From Aedes albopictus (lineage: Eukaryota > Arthropoda > Insecta > Diptera > Culicidae): a DNA stretch of 64,000 bases. Every line of letters begins with the position of its first letter. The first letter of the stretch is position 1. Where the stretch lies: positions 366,981,238 through 367,045,237 of the forward strand of contig NC_085138.1 of NCBI RefSeq assembly GCF_035046485.1. The letters run 5' to 3'. A model generated the notes under the pieces. That model was not told the DNA's origin. It did not search any database and saw only the letters and a list, made by a program, of their open reading frames with translations. A program made the position numbers and the translations under genes. This document shows positions 22,182 to 33,189 of this stretch, in pieces.

Positions 22182-22564
22182 GGTTCTATGACAAAAGGTC
22201 GAAGGTCATAAAGTCGACGATCAAAAGGTCGAAAGGACAAAAGATCCAAAGGTCAAAAGGTCGAAATAAAAAAATAACTAGGACAAAAGATCGAAAATAC
22301 ACGTGGTCAAAAGGTAGAAATGAAAATATAACAAGGACAAAACGTCAAAAGGTTTTCATAAAAAAAAATAACTATCACAGAACGTCGAAAAAAAGTGGGT
22401 TGAAAAAAGAAAAACCCAAAGGCTGTAGCTAGTAATACCAGGGACCAGGATTCGTTAGGTTCGAGAAATGGATTCCAAAACTATTCAAGTCAAAGGGCTT
22501 GAGACACGTACTTCGACCTTTTGACCATTTGACCTTTTGTCCTTTGACCTTTTGTCCTACAACC
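22182..22564. mobile_element. Foldback-like element with GGTCGAAAGGACAAAA arms and 9-bp target duplication
   Basis: The left arm (to about 22345) repeats words such as aaaaggtcgaaaggacaaaa. The right arm (about 22510-22564) is inverted (ttcgaccttttgaccatttg). Ends match as ggttctatgacaaaaggtc versus the complement of the right end, ggttgtaggacaaaaggtc. The nonamer gactcacaa flanks it at 22173-22181 and 22565-22573. Drosophila Foldback elements also make 9-bp duplications and have repeat-built arms. No long ORF. Confidence 0.8.
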
Positions 22565-22648
22565 GACTCACAAAAAGTATCGCAACAATATTGCATCACA
22601 TTGACTCTCCTCGATATCTCCAACAACTTTTCCTAAGGTGGCATTATT

Positions 22649-22932
22649 GTACACAGATCGAAAAGATAGTGTGAATTTCCGTGACATATAATGCACATAA
22701 TTGGAGCGTGGGATTTCACAGAAGTTTACATGACATGACATGTAAATCTCATGAAATATCATGTAAACTTCAGTTATATGTCATGTAATCCAACATGACT
22801 CAGAGTTTTTACATGACATATAACACAAATTTACATGATATATCATGTAAATCATCATAACTGGAAATTTATATGACTAAAATGTTAACTTCATGACTTG
22901 TAAATAAACCTCATTATTTTTATCTGTGTAGG
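22649..22932. mobile_element. MITE with ACACAGAT ends and internal ATGTAAA/TTTACAT palindromes
   Basis: Ends read tacacagatcgaaaa and the complement of tttttatctgtgta. Inside are repeated near-palindromes such as acatgatatatcatgt and catgacatgacatgtaaa. A related fragment is at about 52845-53010 (aatgcacataa, gcgtgggat). The target duplication could not be fixed. Confidence 0.6.
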
Positions 22933-23154
22933 TACATATTCCGGTTTTAGAGATATCAAAGTTTGTAAGGTGATGCAATATTGTTGCATTACTTATGGCT
23001 CTATACTTGTGCCGGGTAATGCGTACATGCTCGTTGAGGAGCATATTTCGAAAAAAAATTGTCCCTTCCTAGAACTTTCGGATCTTGAGAAGTTCGCTTG
23101 ACCCGACATGCAAGATAGGGAACCAATCAATTTTACAACACTGCAGATCCCAAC

Positions 23155-23260
23155 ATCTGGATCGAAACGTTGGCGATGAGATAAGAAAATCAACGCTTTT
23201 CTTTGACTGAAATCCGAAATCCCCGAGAAATAATTCAACTTTCCAGTCAAACCTCTACAA
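23155..23260. repeat. Dispersed repeat, copy 1
   Basis: ggatcgaaacgttggcgatg, atcaacgcttttct, gactgaaatccgaaa recur at 23990-24100 with small changes. Same orientation. Confidence 0.65.
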
Positions 23261-23989
23261 GTAACGTATTAGTTGTTCCCGAATACCTAGAACCCAAATT
23301 TACGCCTAAGGAACGTAAATTGGTAACGCTTTTTAGGGATTTGTGCGTGAATAGGGGGGGGGGGGCGTAATTTGAGTTTGGCGCAAATAAAGTGAGCGTA
23401 AATTGGGGTTTTAGTGTATTTGTTTAGCAATCTCAAAAAAAAAAAACAACTCAAAAACGGTTTGAGGAAATGTAATGATGCCTTCTAAGATGTTTGATTC
23501 GAAGGATTTTTTGAAAATATACACTGAGAGATATGTTTATCTCGGTGTGTTAGATGATATTTAATTTAATTGATCCAAAAATCTTATCCTTCGATTTTTT
23601 TTTTTTATATTTTTCTGTAGAATGATGACTTTCAGCCTAAAAAATTGCCAATTAGCCAATTAGATGGTCAAATGCTTCTAATTATTTTCTTGATGTTTTT
23701 TTTTCATTGTTGTTTTAAACGGGCAAAGGAAAACAGTTTATGGCATTTTTGTAACAAAAATAGATTCTACATACCCAACCATCAACCAAAAAAAAAAATA
23801 AAGAAAAGAAAACCCAAATGGCGATTGATAACAGCCGCAGTGTTGTGTTCCGTTGATTTCTTGTCTCGAGTGTCCGCCTTTCGTCCCACCCACCCAACAT
23901 CTTATTAGGGTGCTGGTGGTGAACGAGAAAAGTACTGTGTCTTTTAGAAAATATCTGACTAACAATCGATTATAACAAGTTGATTAACC
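23261..23989. other. Intron segment without recognised features
   Basis: Contains a G-run at 23347-23366, A- and T-runs, and short frames on both strands. Nothing recognised. Confidence 0.35.
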
Positions 23990-24100
23990 CAAGGATCGAA
24001 ACGTTGGCAATGATATAGAAGTATCAACGCTTTTTCTGTGACTGAAAGCCGAAAAACTCCCATAGTTATCCAAAATCCCAGTCGAATCATTCCAACATTT
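23990..24100. repeat. Dispersed repeat, copy 2
   Basis: aggatcgaaacgttggcaatg, atcaacgctttttct, gactgaaagccgaaaa; partner of 23155-23260. Confidence 0.65.
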
Positions 24101-24308
24101 GATTGAATATACGTTGAGAAATATTTGGAAGGATTATACTTAAAAAACCATAAAGATAGATTTCTGAAAAAAAATTGGATGTGAAAGAATCATTGGAAAA
24201 TTCTAGAGAAAATCTTTGGAGGAACTGTTGATGGGTTCGTTGTAGGAATTCGTTAAGAATTCCTTAAAGAAGCACTTTTTTGGAATTCTGAAGCAATTAT
24301 AAAGTGTA

Positions 24309-25583
24309 AGGACTGTTCAATTTATAAAACGGACAACTTGCTTGTGCGATATCTTTTTTATTTTTAAATAAAATCATTATCAGTTTTTTGCATAACTTTC
24401 TATAGCTATTCTCAAATGTAGGAAAAATATAACATTAAGCAAATTGTTCTTTATTGTGTAACTGAAGCGGTTTTCGTAAAAAATCAATAAAAACCCATTT
24501 CTCAAAATTCGACATAACTTTCCACATACTTAACATGCCCATTTTCATGAAGTTTTTAATGTATTGGAATCTTACACTATTCTACTAAAGGTGAAGCTCA
24601 ATAGTTGGTCAGTAATAATGCACCAAGGAGCCTCCAGCTTGATATAGTGAATTGACTTGTTTTCACAGAAATAATTAAAACATATTTATTCAAGTGCTGT
24701 GTTGCAATAGCACAACGGATTCGTCTAAAAATTTGTTCAGAGTTGTAGAATATTGCTTTCTGAATGATACAGAAGAAAAATTTACTTTTAATTGCATTCT
24801 TCATCAAAAATTTAATCCATAAAGATGGTCATAGTAAAAAATTTCATATTTTTTGCTACATTGATGCAAATTTTCCGACTCTAGCGAAACTTGTTTTTAT
24901 TTATTTTCAACAAAGTTGGTCCTATGTTATTGTACACCTTATTTAATAATAATCGGATGTAAAGTTTTTATTTCCACCATCATTGTTATGCAAAAATTGC
25001 ATTAGGTTGCATTATTATTTGGAACAACCTTCAAAGAACGAAACTGTTTGGATTACTGTACCTGTAATGGCGCACAGTTACCAAACCAGCAATGATATTA
25101 AGAAGCAGTTTTCTGCATTTAAAACCACATTATTCCTACTTTCGACTAGATGCATACAAAAATTTTTTGTTTAATATTTACATGTCCTTTTTGCTTTACA
25201 ATTGAATTTTATCCAAAAAATCGAATCTCACTTGAGACTTTAATATCTTAATAACTAATTTTCCAATTGAGTTTAAATTTCGCCAGAATGTTTATTACTC
25301 GTGCTGCTGCAGCATGGTACACACTTTTCAGATATTCGAAACGATATACCATATGTGAACAGTAATTTTATACATATTTTCAATTTTAAGCAATCGAAAA
25401 AGTCGCCTGATTTAACACCTTGCCGATTTTCAATAAAATAAAACTATTTTTATTCGATTCAAAAATTATTACTATAATGAATGATGATGTACTGAACAAC
25501 GAAACAAGGGTGGTTAAATTTGGACTACGCGTTTTGTTTTAATAGCCTTGTAAAGTTGTCCGTTTTATAAATTGAACAGTCCT
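24309..25583 (+). mobile_element. Decayed mariner/Tc1-like transposon, 1275 bp
   Basis: The ends aggactgttcaatttataa (continuing aacggacaactt) and their complement are essentially perfect over about 30 bp. TA lies at 24307-24308 and 25584-25585. The length is that of a complete mariner-type element. Near the right end the plus strand encodes KKSPDLTPCRFSIK (about 25397-25438), which resembles the SPDLxPxD segment of mariner/Tc1 transposases. The expected D is replaced by R, and the rest of the frame is full of stops. So this is a dead, nearly full-length copy. Confidence 0.75.
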
Positions 25584-25624
25584 TATAAGAAATAATTTTT
25601 CAATCAGTTCCTTAGATTCCCTAG

Positions 25625-25985
25625 AAGATTTTTTGTCTACTAGAGCACTACGTGAACGATTCCAATTGGCACTTGTACTTTGTACAGCGCCTAAATGTTT
25701 TCTATTCTAATTATACTATATCGAACTGGTGCCCTTGTGCTGCTTTCACTTTTCTACCCTGTCCACGGTAGAAAGAGATGAACACGATAAACATCATGTT
25801 GTTGCGTGGCTGTTGTTCCTTTTCCAGTCCAACTGGGAGTCGTCCATTATGCGGTTCGCCGATATCCAAATTCCCAGGTCCGTTAGAGCTATAGGCTCAG
25901 AAGAGGGTCAGTGTCAGCCGCTCTCGAGGGGAAAGAGCAGCTGACGAAAAATTGCAGGTGCCGGGGCTGGGATCGAACCTCTGCA
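25625..25985 (-). mobile_element. tRNA-headed SINE, second family (copy 2)
   Basis: The minus-strand head near 25980 contains ggttcgatcccagccccggc, a clear B box. The body shares the complement of tataggctcagaagagggtc and tatactatatcgaactgg with 21615-22030. Confidence 0.75.
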
Positions 25986-26350
25986 GGAATCCTTGGAGAA
26001 TTTTCTGGATGAATCGTTACCGGAATTGAATGCTTAGGAAGCTTAAGGGCCTTTCTTGTTGGAATCATCGGAGGCCTTCCTAAAGAAATCCTTGGAGAAA
26101 TTGCTGCACAAGACTTCAACCACACTTTCCAGAGGAACTCCGGAGGAAATCTCTTTCAGAGCTTTTGGAGAAATATGTATTTGAATATTTTCCCGAAGGA
26201 TCATCAGTGAGAATTCAAGTATGAATCTTCGAGAAAACTCTTGGAAAGGTCTCTAGAAAAACTCGTAGTGAAACCGTAGAACAGCTACAAGAGAAGTACT
26301 TTTAATATCTTCAGAAGTAATCCCTGAAAGTACTCCTTGGCCTTACATAA
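25986..26350. repeat. Degenerate GGAA/TTCC array, reverse texture
   Basis: Words such as aggaatccttggagaa and ggaatcatcggaggcc and ctccggaggaaatc, about 12 bp apart. Complementary in orientation to the arrays at 7984-8720 and 31250-32530. Confidence 0.5.
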
Positions 26351-26666
26351 TAAAAATACTGACTTTGTTTTAATTATGAATTAATACAAACTTGTATTCA
26401 GACCAATTTCAACAAATATTTCTAAATATAACTAACCCTGGTATAGATATCAACCGTTGATATAATTATGTTTTTATGCCTTTTTGATCGGGTAAGGTTG
26501 CATGTAGGAATAAAATCATGCATAGTTTTTTCATTGGAATCTTTGTAAAATCCATTTTTGATATACCTAAAAATCTAAAAACAAATACATGCAAGCAAAT
26601 GCATAAAAATCGATTAAAAATAAAAATTCGAGAAAAAATAGTAAGAAGCATTTAAACATCCTAAGC

Positions 26667-27302
26667 AAGAGTGGGGCTAATTTTAAAAAATGTCTCCGGG
26701 ATATGATTTCCCATGTGGAAAGTGATCCACTAGTCGAAATAAGTGAGCTGTACAAAAATGAGCGATTTCGGTTGACATTTAGGGGTGGCGCAAAGGGTTT
26801 AAGTAAAATTTTTACTAGAACAAACCTCCAAAAAAAAAATTCAAAATTAATTTTCAAACATAACATTTCTAGACTAAATCGGTGATTTTAGAACCCAATT
26901 GGACCAAATTTGTGCTCAAAATTGCGATATCTCCAATGGTTTCCAAGAAATTTGAAAAAAATGGCATATTTTGGTATCCAACCCAAAAAATACCAAAATA
27001 CGACATATTTTTTTCAAATATCTCAGAAACCAGTAGAGATATCGCAATTTTGAGCACAAATTTGATCCAATTGGGTTCTAAAATCACCGATTTAGTCTAG
27101 AAATGTTATGTTTGAAAATAAGTTTTGAATTTTTTTTTTTGAGGTTTGTTCTAGTAAAAATGTTACTTAAACCCTTTGCGCCACCCCTAAATGTCAACCG
27201 AAATCGCTCATTTTTGTACAGCTCACTTATTTCGACTAGTGGATCACTTTCCACATGGGAAATCATATCCCGGAGACATTTTTTTAAATTAGCCCCACCC
27301 TA
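26667..27302. mobile_element. 636-bp element with about 300-bp inverted arms and 9-bp target duplication
   Basis: Both arms carry the same blocks in mirror order: gtggggctaatttt, gatatgatttcccatgtgg, aagtgatccactagtcgaaa, gcgatttcggttgacattta and gctcaaaattgcgatatctc. They meet near 26960-27000. The nonamer atcctaagc flanks it at 26658-26666 and 27303-27311. Long TIRs with 9-bp duplications point to a Mutator-like or Foldback-like MITE. Mirror-image ORFs of about 60-100 aa in the two arms are repeat artefacts. Confidence 0.85.
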
Positions 27303-27479
27303 ATCCTAAGCGCTACTTGGCAATTTTTTTTGGCTATAAGTTAGTTTTCTACAGAAAATAATTTGAATTCAAAGGGTAAGGTTTTTGAAAAATGAAATTA
27401 TATAGCATCTCACATAGATTGGCAACGAATACTACTCTCAGTTTTTTTTATTCTGAAAGTCCTTCAAACTAGACATGTG

Positions 27480-28245
27480 CGCCGCCAGGCAACGCCACCA
27501 CCGCCAATAAACCCAGCGCGCCGTTGTTCATATCTATTTCACACCACCGAACAAAGTTTTCTATTTCGATGAGAAAACTATGTCGCTTTATTTTTTCTTG
27601 CTTGCGCTTTACGAACCACCTACTCAACCCTGCTAGCAATAGTAGTACATTCTAGGTTCAATCCCTGATCCGTCTCTTTCCCCCTCCTTTGTATCTTTCT
27701 ATCCACTTTCTCTATACTCTCCTCTCCACATATACTACTCATGTATTTTCATATGTCCATATACATCGCTAGAACCAGAAACGGTTGTAAAGCCGTTTCC
27801 CTTCCTTCCAACTTTCACAGCACAGTGTCAATGTATCAGATAACGCCTACGAGTTATGCAATCAAGCGAACTGTGCCGCTTTAGCTTCATAGTAATAATC
27901 GCACTAATCTATCACCTTACGCCTGGCATCCACGCACCAATGTGTGAACTCTCTGCCGATTATATCCCACCAATACTCCGACTTCCGCATGAATTTGTGC
28001 CGACGCAGAGGTATATTCGGTCTGAAGTGGATACAAACGATTGCAATCATCACTTCCTTCCCCTTCCCCGCATTGACCTGTAACCTGACGTGGCAGGCGC
28101 CATTGTCGCCTAAAAAATAAAAGATCGCCAACGTTCACACACTGAATATGCCTGCCAGACCCCGGCAGATAATCTTATTGATTCCTTGTGTGAGTGTAGC
28201 TGGTCTGGCGATACTGGAGTAGCATCTAAGGGCGTTCAATCAAGC
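27480..28245 (+). mobile_element. Probable SINE or short LINE-related dispersed repeat
   Basis: 27655-27680 contains aggttcaatccctgatcc, a B-box-like motif. It is followed by a CT-rich body, then aaacggttgtaaagccgttt at about 27779-27798 (a short hairpin), and an end near ctgccagaccccggcag. I recall this layout from high-copy Aedes repeats, but that is from memory. The 75-codon frame at 27856-28083 begins with a hydrophobic stretch (FSFIVIIALIYHLTPGI) yet lies inside the repeat, so I do not call it a gene. Confidence 0.45.
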
Positions 28246-28259
28246 TCAAGCTCAATAAT

Positions 28260-28790
28260 TCTTCAAGAAAACCTTCCATGCTTAAGAAATCCCCCCTAGG
28301 TTTATTTCAGAAATTTCGTCCGGGTTTCTTGAAAAAAAAGTCCTCGTATTCCAGACATTATTACATTTTTTTTATTTTTCAAAAATTCAAGAGTTCAGAT
28401 TTTTTTTTTAATCTCCAGAGAATTCTACAACAAATCTTCCAAATATTACTTCATATCTTTTTTTTTTGATGCCTCAAGTTCCACCTTAAATTTTTCAAAA
28501 AAAAACCTATAACGAACCTTCTGTAGATTCCTTCTATAATGTCTCCATTGAATCATTAGAAAGTACGAATTGCAAAAATTGTCCATTTTCAACCCCACTC
28601 AGCTTAACCGAACCCCCACCCCCCTGGCACTTTTTGCATGGGACCTCTGAAATTTGTGTAAGTGTTGTCACACTTTGCTAAGCCCCCTTCCTCATCAAAG
28701 CGTGCCATATTTTATGGACATTCCCCCTTCAAAAATAACTTCAGGAATTCCTTTACGGAGTTATCCAAAGATTCTTTCAGGATTCTTCCT
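28260..28790. repeat. Degenerate TTCC array with conserved core
   Basis: Shares with 31310-31870 the order accttccatg(c/t)ttaagaaat, ccttct(g/a)tagattccttct, then cgggacctctgaaatttgtg-like core (28642-28664 here) and tttgtcacactttgct. This suggests a real 500-800-bp repeat family rather than chance low complexity. Confidence 0.6.
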
Positions 28791-28794
28791 TCAT

Positions 28795-28905
28795 GTGCAC
28801 ATATGTAGGACGTTACATCCCCATCTGAAGTAATCCCTGCACCGACTGGGAATCGAACCTATCTTTCTCAATATGGTATTGCTGCACACCGGCGATCCGT
28901 AAAAT
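28795..28905 (-). mobile_element. Partial tRNA-like SINE head
   Basis: The minus strand contains aggttcgattcccagtcggt (about 28840-28860), a B box. No full body was recognised. Confidence 0.4.
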
Positions 28906-31249
28906 TATTATTTTTACCATTCCGACCAGAAGGTATTCGTCATCGGCTGCTCCATTTTAACCGTGAATGTGGGTACCTTAGCAAAACCGTCGGCTCTCAA
29001 AACCGTACGAAAAAAAAAAGCGGTAGCCCGTCACGGCTATCTACGCGCGAATCCGGAAGATAAATTCGCATACCTCGCAGGCGTGCTCACTTACGGTGGC
29101 GGCGGCGCGGCTGGTGTACCAATTCTGTACCGAAAAGATTGTTACGGGTATAAGCCAGCAATGCGCTTGTTATGGTTTCTTATTCCACATCTTCCGTCCG
29201 AGTGAGGCAGCCAGAAAGATCAGACCGGACTTAGTTTGGGCGAGGCGTCACACTCCCATCATTCCTTGGGTTGCATTGTGAGAAAATAAAAGTTTTCGAT
29301 CTTGGGGGAAGAAGGAAACATAATAACACGGTTGCAAGAACAATGTGTTAAAAACATAATTACACGGTGAGTTGGTTTCAGTTAGTTTATTTTTGACTGG
29401 TTGCCGTCTTTGGTTCATCATTACTGAAGGAGTGGGGAACCCGGGGAAGATGATTCAATCTCAGGGGGCAACCTTTGGAGCACGGACCATGTTCGGTGGC
29501 CGCTCGGACTTGTTTTCAATGATGACGTGAAAATTTCAATCTTCACGAAAGGAAGGGAGGAGACACGGTATACAAATATTATACGTAGGCAACAATACCT
29601 TCCGAGCGCGCGAACTGTGAACGAATGGGCGATGAAGAAATGTTAATGGTATGTTATTAAAATAAATGATGCGATGAATATAATGTTTTTGTTCAAATCG
29701 GCAACACCTCCGCGGCAGGAAGTGTTGCCAGATATTCGATCAAAAAATCATTACTACCTGTATTTAGATTTACAATGTTGTTTCTACGTTTGTCTTGAAT
29801 CTGAGCATGTCTCATTCAAATTTCATTAACGAGCGATGGCAACACTGCCCCCGCCTAATCATCCGTGACTATGGGAGCAAAATAATTGAAATCTCCAATC
29901 ATTCAAACTCTCAATCAATAGGGCTCGATAACCGATAGAGACGTCATCGTCGTTTTTAGTTCGAACAGCCGAGATAACAGGAACAACAATTCCGGGAGAT
30001 GAGTGCGGTAGCACATTCCGATGACGCCCCGACATGGGAACAATCAACGTGCGCGGTACAAAACATTGTGCCCCGCAGCCGAAGAAAGGCTATTATTTTG
30101 CACCAATCCGAACAAAAAGCCTCGCGCACAAGAATGGCGCAGAACAAAACCGGGGTCCACCGCCGGTTGCCACGCCACAGATTGACCGTGTCAAGTTGTT
30201 GAGTTGTTCTCGCGCCGCGCCGGAAGGCTATGCAAACGATGATCCGAGATAAATGCCTGAGCCACGGCAACAGCAGCAGCATAAGGTTGACAGCACTGCA
30301 ATTATCATATCAAAATGAGCGTGCGTTTTGTGTTGCCCACGATAACGAGATTGCTACGAACGAGGTGGGCTGCTGCACCCAAAGCGAAAAGTGGTGAGGA
30401 TCTTGGGTGGAGCTCGTGGATGGTAACTGTTTGAAAAGAAAAAGTAGTTACATGCTTTCTGGAGGAATGCCACTACTAGTGTTGAAAAGGTGTCAGTGAC
30501 GCAGGAAGAATGTGGGTTCAAATAATACCTGAATTGTATTCAATTGGCTATGCTGATGTGTAACGAAGGGATTTGGTTGCTGAATCGTATTAGTTACAAT
30601 GTTGTGTATACGAAAAAAAAGTATAGAGCCTGCTTTTAAGCTAAGAGTTCTTCTAACATAATGTTTGCGTTTAGTGATTGACAGCTTTTCTTTGCAATTT
30701 ATTAGTTTTACTTGTATAACTTGTGCTATCCATGAATACACGTCATACCCAAGAGAGCGAAGGAAATTCCGGAACCGGATCAAAATCAAAGTCTTCATGA
30801 ATATTACGCTGCTGAATAAAATTTCCAACGCCGATGAGAAAACGACGCAGATTTTTTTCTCAATGCACTGTACGAACAACCAGTTTTGACCTGATAGCAA
30901 TAAAAGTGGTAACTTTCAAACAGTTTGCATTTTTTTCTTGTAAATATTTGTTGCATTTTTCTTGAGATCTTGTATGAATATTTTGCAAATTTGTTTATGA
31001 TTTCATTATCATCATCATTTTTACTGCAATACTTTGAAGACCCTCGCGTTGGAAGATTTTTACGGCAATTTACCTTTGATATTCTTGGAGGATTTCCGTT
31101 CGTATTCTTTGTGACTTCTTCACAATTCCCTCCGCAGATTTTCGGTTATACTCTTGTTATCCTAATGGTTGAGTCTTGGAATCACCTTTCCGACGACGGG
31201 TAACTAGATTCCCGTCCTACCAAGTATACAATATAGTACATACTGTTTT
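28906..31249. other. Intron segment with CpG-rich islands, no gene called
   Basis: 28960-29260 and 29990-30260 are CpG-rich and show no repeat I recognise; they could be conserved non-coding DNA. The frame at 28963-29205 lacks an ATG start and has no recognisable domain. 30500-30900 is AT-rich with overlapping frames on both strands. Nothing else is supported. Confidence 0.35.
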
Positions 31250-32530
31250 TTTTTTGGAATTCTTCTAAAAATCGCACCATGGATTCCTTTAAGATAATTT
31301 TGCACGGATTCCTTCATAAATTTTACCATGAATTTTGTTAAAAAAATCCCCCCTTGAGAAACCTCCAGGAATTTCACCAAGAATTACCTTCCATGTTTAA
31401 GAAATTCCTCCATAAAGTATTCAGAAAACCATCCACGGCTTCTAATCATTCATATATCTATTTTTTTTTTTTTTTTGAAAATCAAGATTTCAGAACTCTT
31501 CCATAACTTTCTTCAAGGATTGTTTCAAAAAAAACTTTCAAATATTCTTAGAAAAATATTTTCCAGGGATGCTATGTTGGATGCGATTTGTTAAGAAATA
31601 TCTCCCAAAACATTTCTCCAGAGACTCCTCCATAAATTTTCCAAAGAATTACTGTTGAGAACCTTCTATAGATTCCTTCTAAAATTGCTTCATTAATAAA
31701 AAAAATCCCTAAAATGCGTTATGTAAAAAATATTCATTTTCATCCCCCGTCTCCCCAATGACAAACTTTATCGACGGGACCTCTGAAATTTGTGTATGAT
31801 TTGTCACACTTTGCTGTTCTTCACTCCCTCTTGGTGTGAAGGAAACCTTTCAGAAATATCAAATTCCTCTATGCAGAAATTCAAGGATTCTTTCTGGAAT
31901 CCCTCCATCCGTTCCATCAAAAATTCATTCAGGAATTGTTCAATAAATTTCTCCAAGGATCCAAGCATAGATTCCTCCAGAACTTCATACAGAGTTTCCT
32001 TCAGGTGTTCCTCCGGGTATAACTCCATGTATTTTCTTGGAAATTTTTCCAATATTTTCCCTAAAAAATACTACAGGAATTCCTTTGGAAACTTTTATTT
32101 TTTTTTTCTATTATACTTAACAGAAATTTTAGTTTTTCTCTAGACACTCAACCATAATTTCCTCAAAAAAGCCTTTCACGATTTCCTTTTAGAACATCCA
32201 TAAATTTTGATAAAGGATTCCCCCAGGCATTCTTCTAAATATTTCTTTATAACTTTCTGAAAGAATTCCACAAAGGTTTCTTCATCAGTTTTCTAAGTTT
32301 TACTCAAGGGGTTTTCAGCAACACCTTATAGGATTTCTTCATGAGTTTTCTAGACATTCTTTCAAATATTTCTTCAGATTTTTTTGTAGAATATCTACAG
32401 AGATTTCTACAGAAATGGGACAAGATTTATTGGAAAGCTCTTTTAAGGAATCTTTCAGAAGTTCCTACATGAACTGTTCCTGAAACTTCTTCAGGAATTC
32501 ATATAGAATTTTTTTCAGAGACCCCTTCAA
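31250..32530. repeat. Degenerate TTCC array with conserved core
   Basis: Dense aattcctccag/ttccttcagaa words. The core at about 31775-31815 (gacgggacctctgaaatttg, then tttgtcacactttgctg) matches the one at 28640-28680. Frames at 31790-32143 are repeat translations. Confidence 0.6.
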
Positions 32531-32533
32531 TAG

Positions 32534-33185
32534 CACAGCGTACCAAAAATAACTTTTGGTCTGTCTCAAGAGCAAACTTATATGTCCCTGACAGATTTTG
32601 GGCCGCTGAATCCGAATCCGGGCTCAGATTTGCTCCAGCACGTCACAATTTTGAGCTATACCTCAATTTATAAGGCAAAATATGCGATTTTGGGCTTTTT
32701 GACTGCAAACCATTAAGTATGGAAATATTTTTTTTAACCAATCAAAGGATAAATTGGTATTGACATCTAAATTAGCGACTCATGCAAAATATTTCGTTTT
32801 ACCATATCGAATTTGATAGTTTTAGGCGATTTATGTTAGGTATGATATTTCCCATACAAGTCACCCTCCAAAAGTTGCATGCAAGTTTACATAAAATGCT
32901 TAAATCTATCAAATTTGATTTTGTAAAATGAAAAACTTTGCATGAGTGGATAATTTAGATGTTAATTGACCCAATTTATCCTTTGATTGGTTAAAAAAAG
33001 TATTTCCATGCTTAATTGCTTTCTGTCAAAAAAGCCCAAAACCTCATAGTTTGCCCTATAAATTGAGGTATAGCTCAAAATTGTGACGTGCTGGAGCAAA
33101 TCTGAGCTTGGATTCGGATTCAGCGGCCCAAAATCTGTCCGAGACATATAAATTTGCTCTTGAGACAAAAAAATGATGCGCTGTG
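32534..33185. mobile_element. 652-bp foldback element with arms of about 300 bp
   Basis: Ends are cacagcg and the complement cgctgtg. Both arms contain tttgggccgctgaatccg, gctccagcacgtcacaattt and gagctatacctcaatttata, and meet near 32860. No target duplication could be identified, so the exact ends are approximate. Non-coding. Confidence 0.8.
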
Positions 33186-33189
33186 AAAG

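Larger units (their letters stand above)
21180..23160. repeat. Old tandem array, unit about 115-140 bp, broken by later insertions
   Basis: Recurring landmarks are tttcggtt(c/t)ttgagaaatt, agcatggcc(c/t)gtg, gattgggaa(t/c)cattgaac, and caccatttta(t)tgta. Copies lie at about 21185-21260, 21271-21365, 21400-21490, 21502-21600, 22050-22136 and 23086-23160. The gaps are filled by a SINE (21615-22030), a foldback element (22182-22564) and a MITE (about 22649-22932). Confidence 0.6.

Noticed and set aside
27856..28083. Small secreted-protein-like ORF with hydrophobic N-terminus
   Set aside because: Lies within what appears to be a dispersed repeat following a B-box-like motif; no other support.
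28963..29205. 80-codon frame rich in Lys/Gly/Ala
   Set aside because: Starts with GTG, has no recognisable domain, no splice sites, and is probably chance in a CpG-rich segment.
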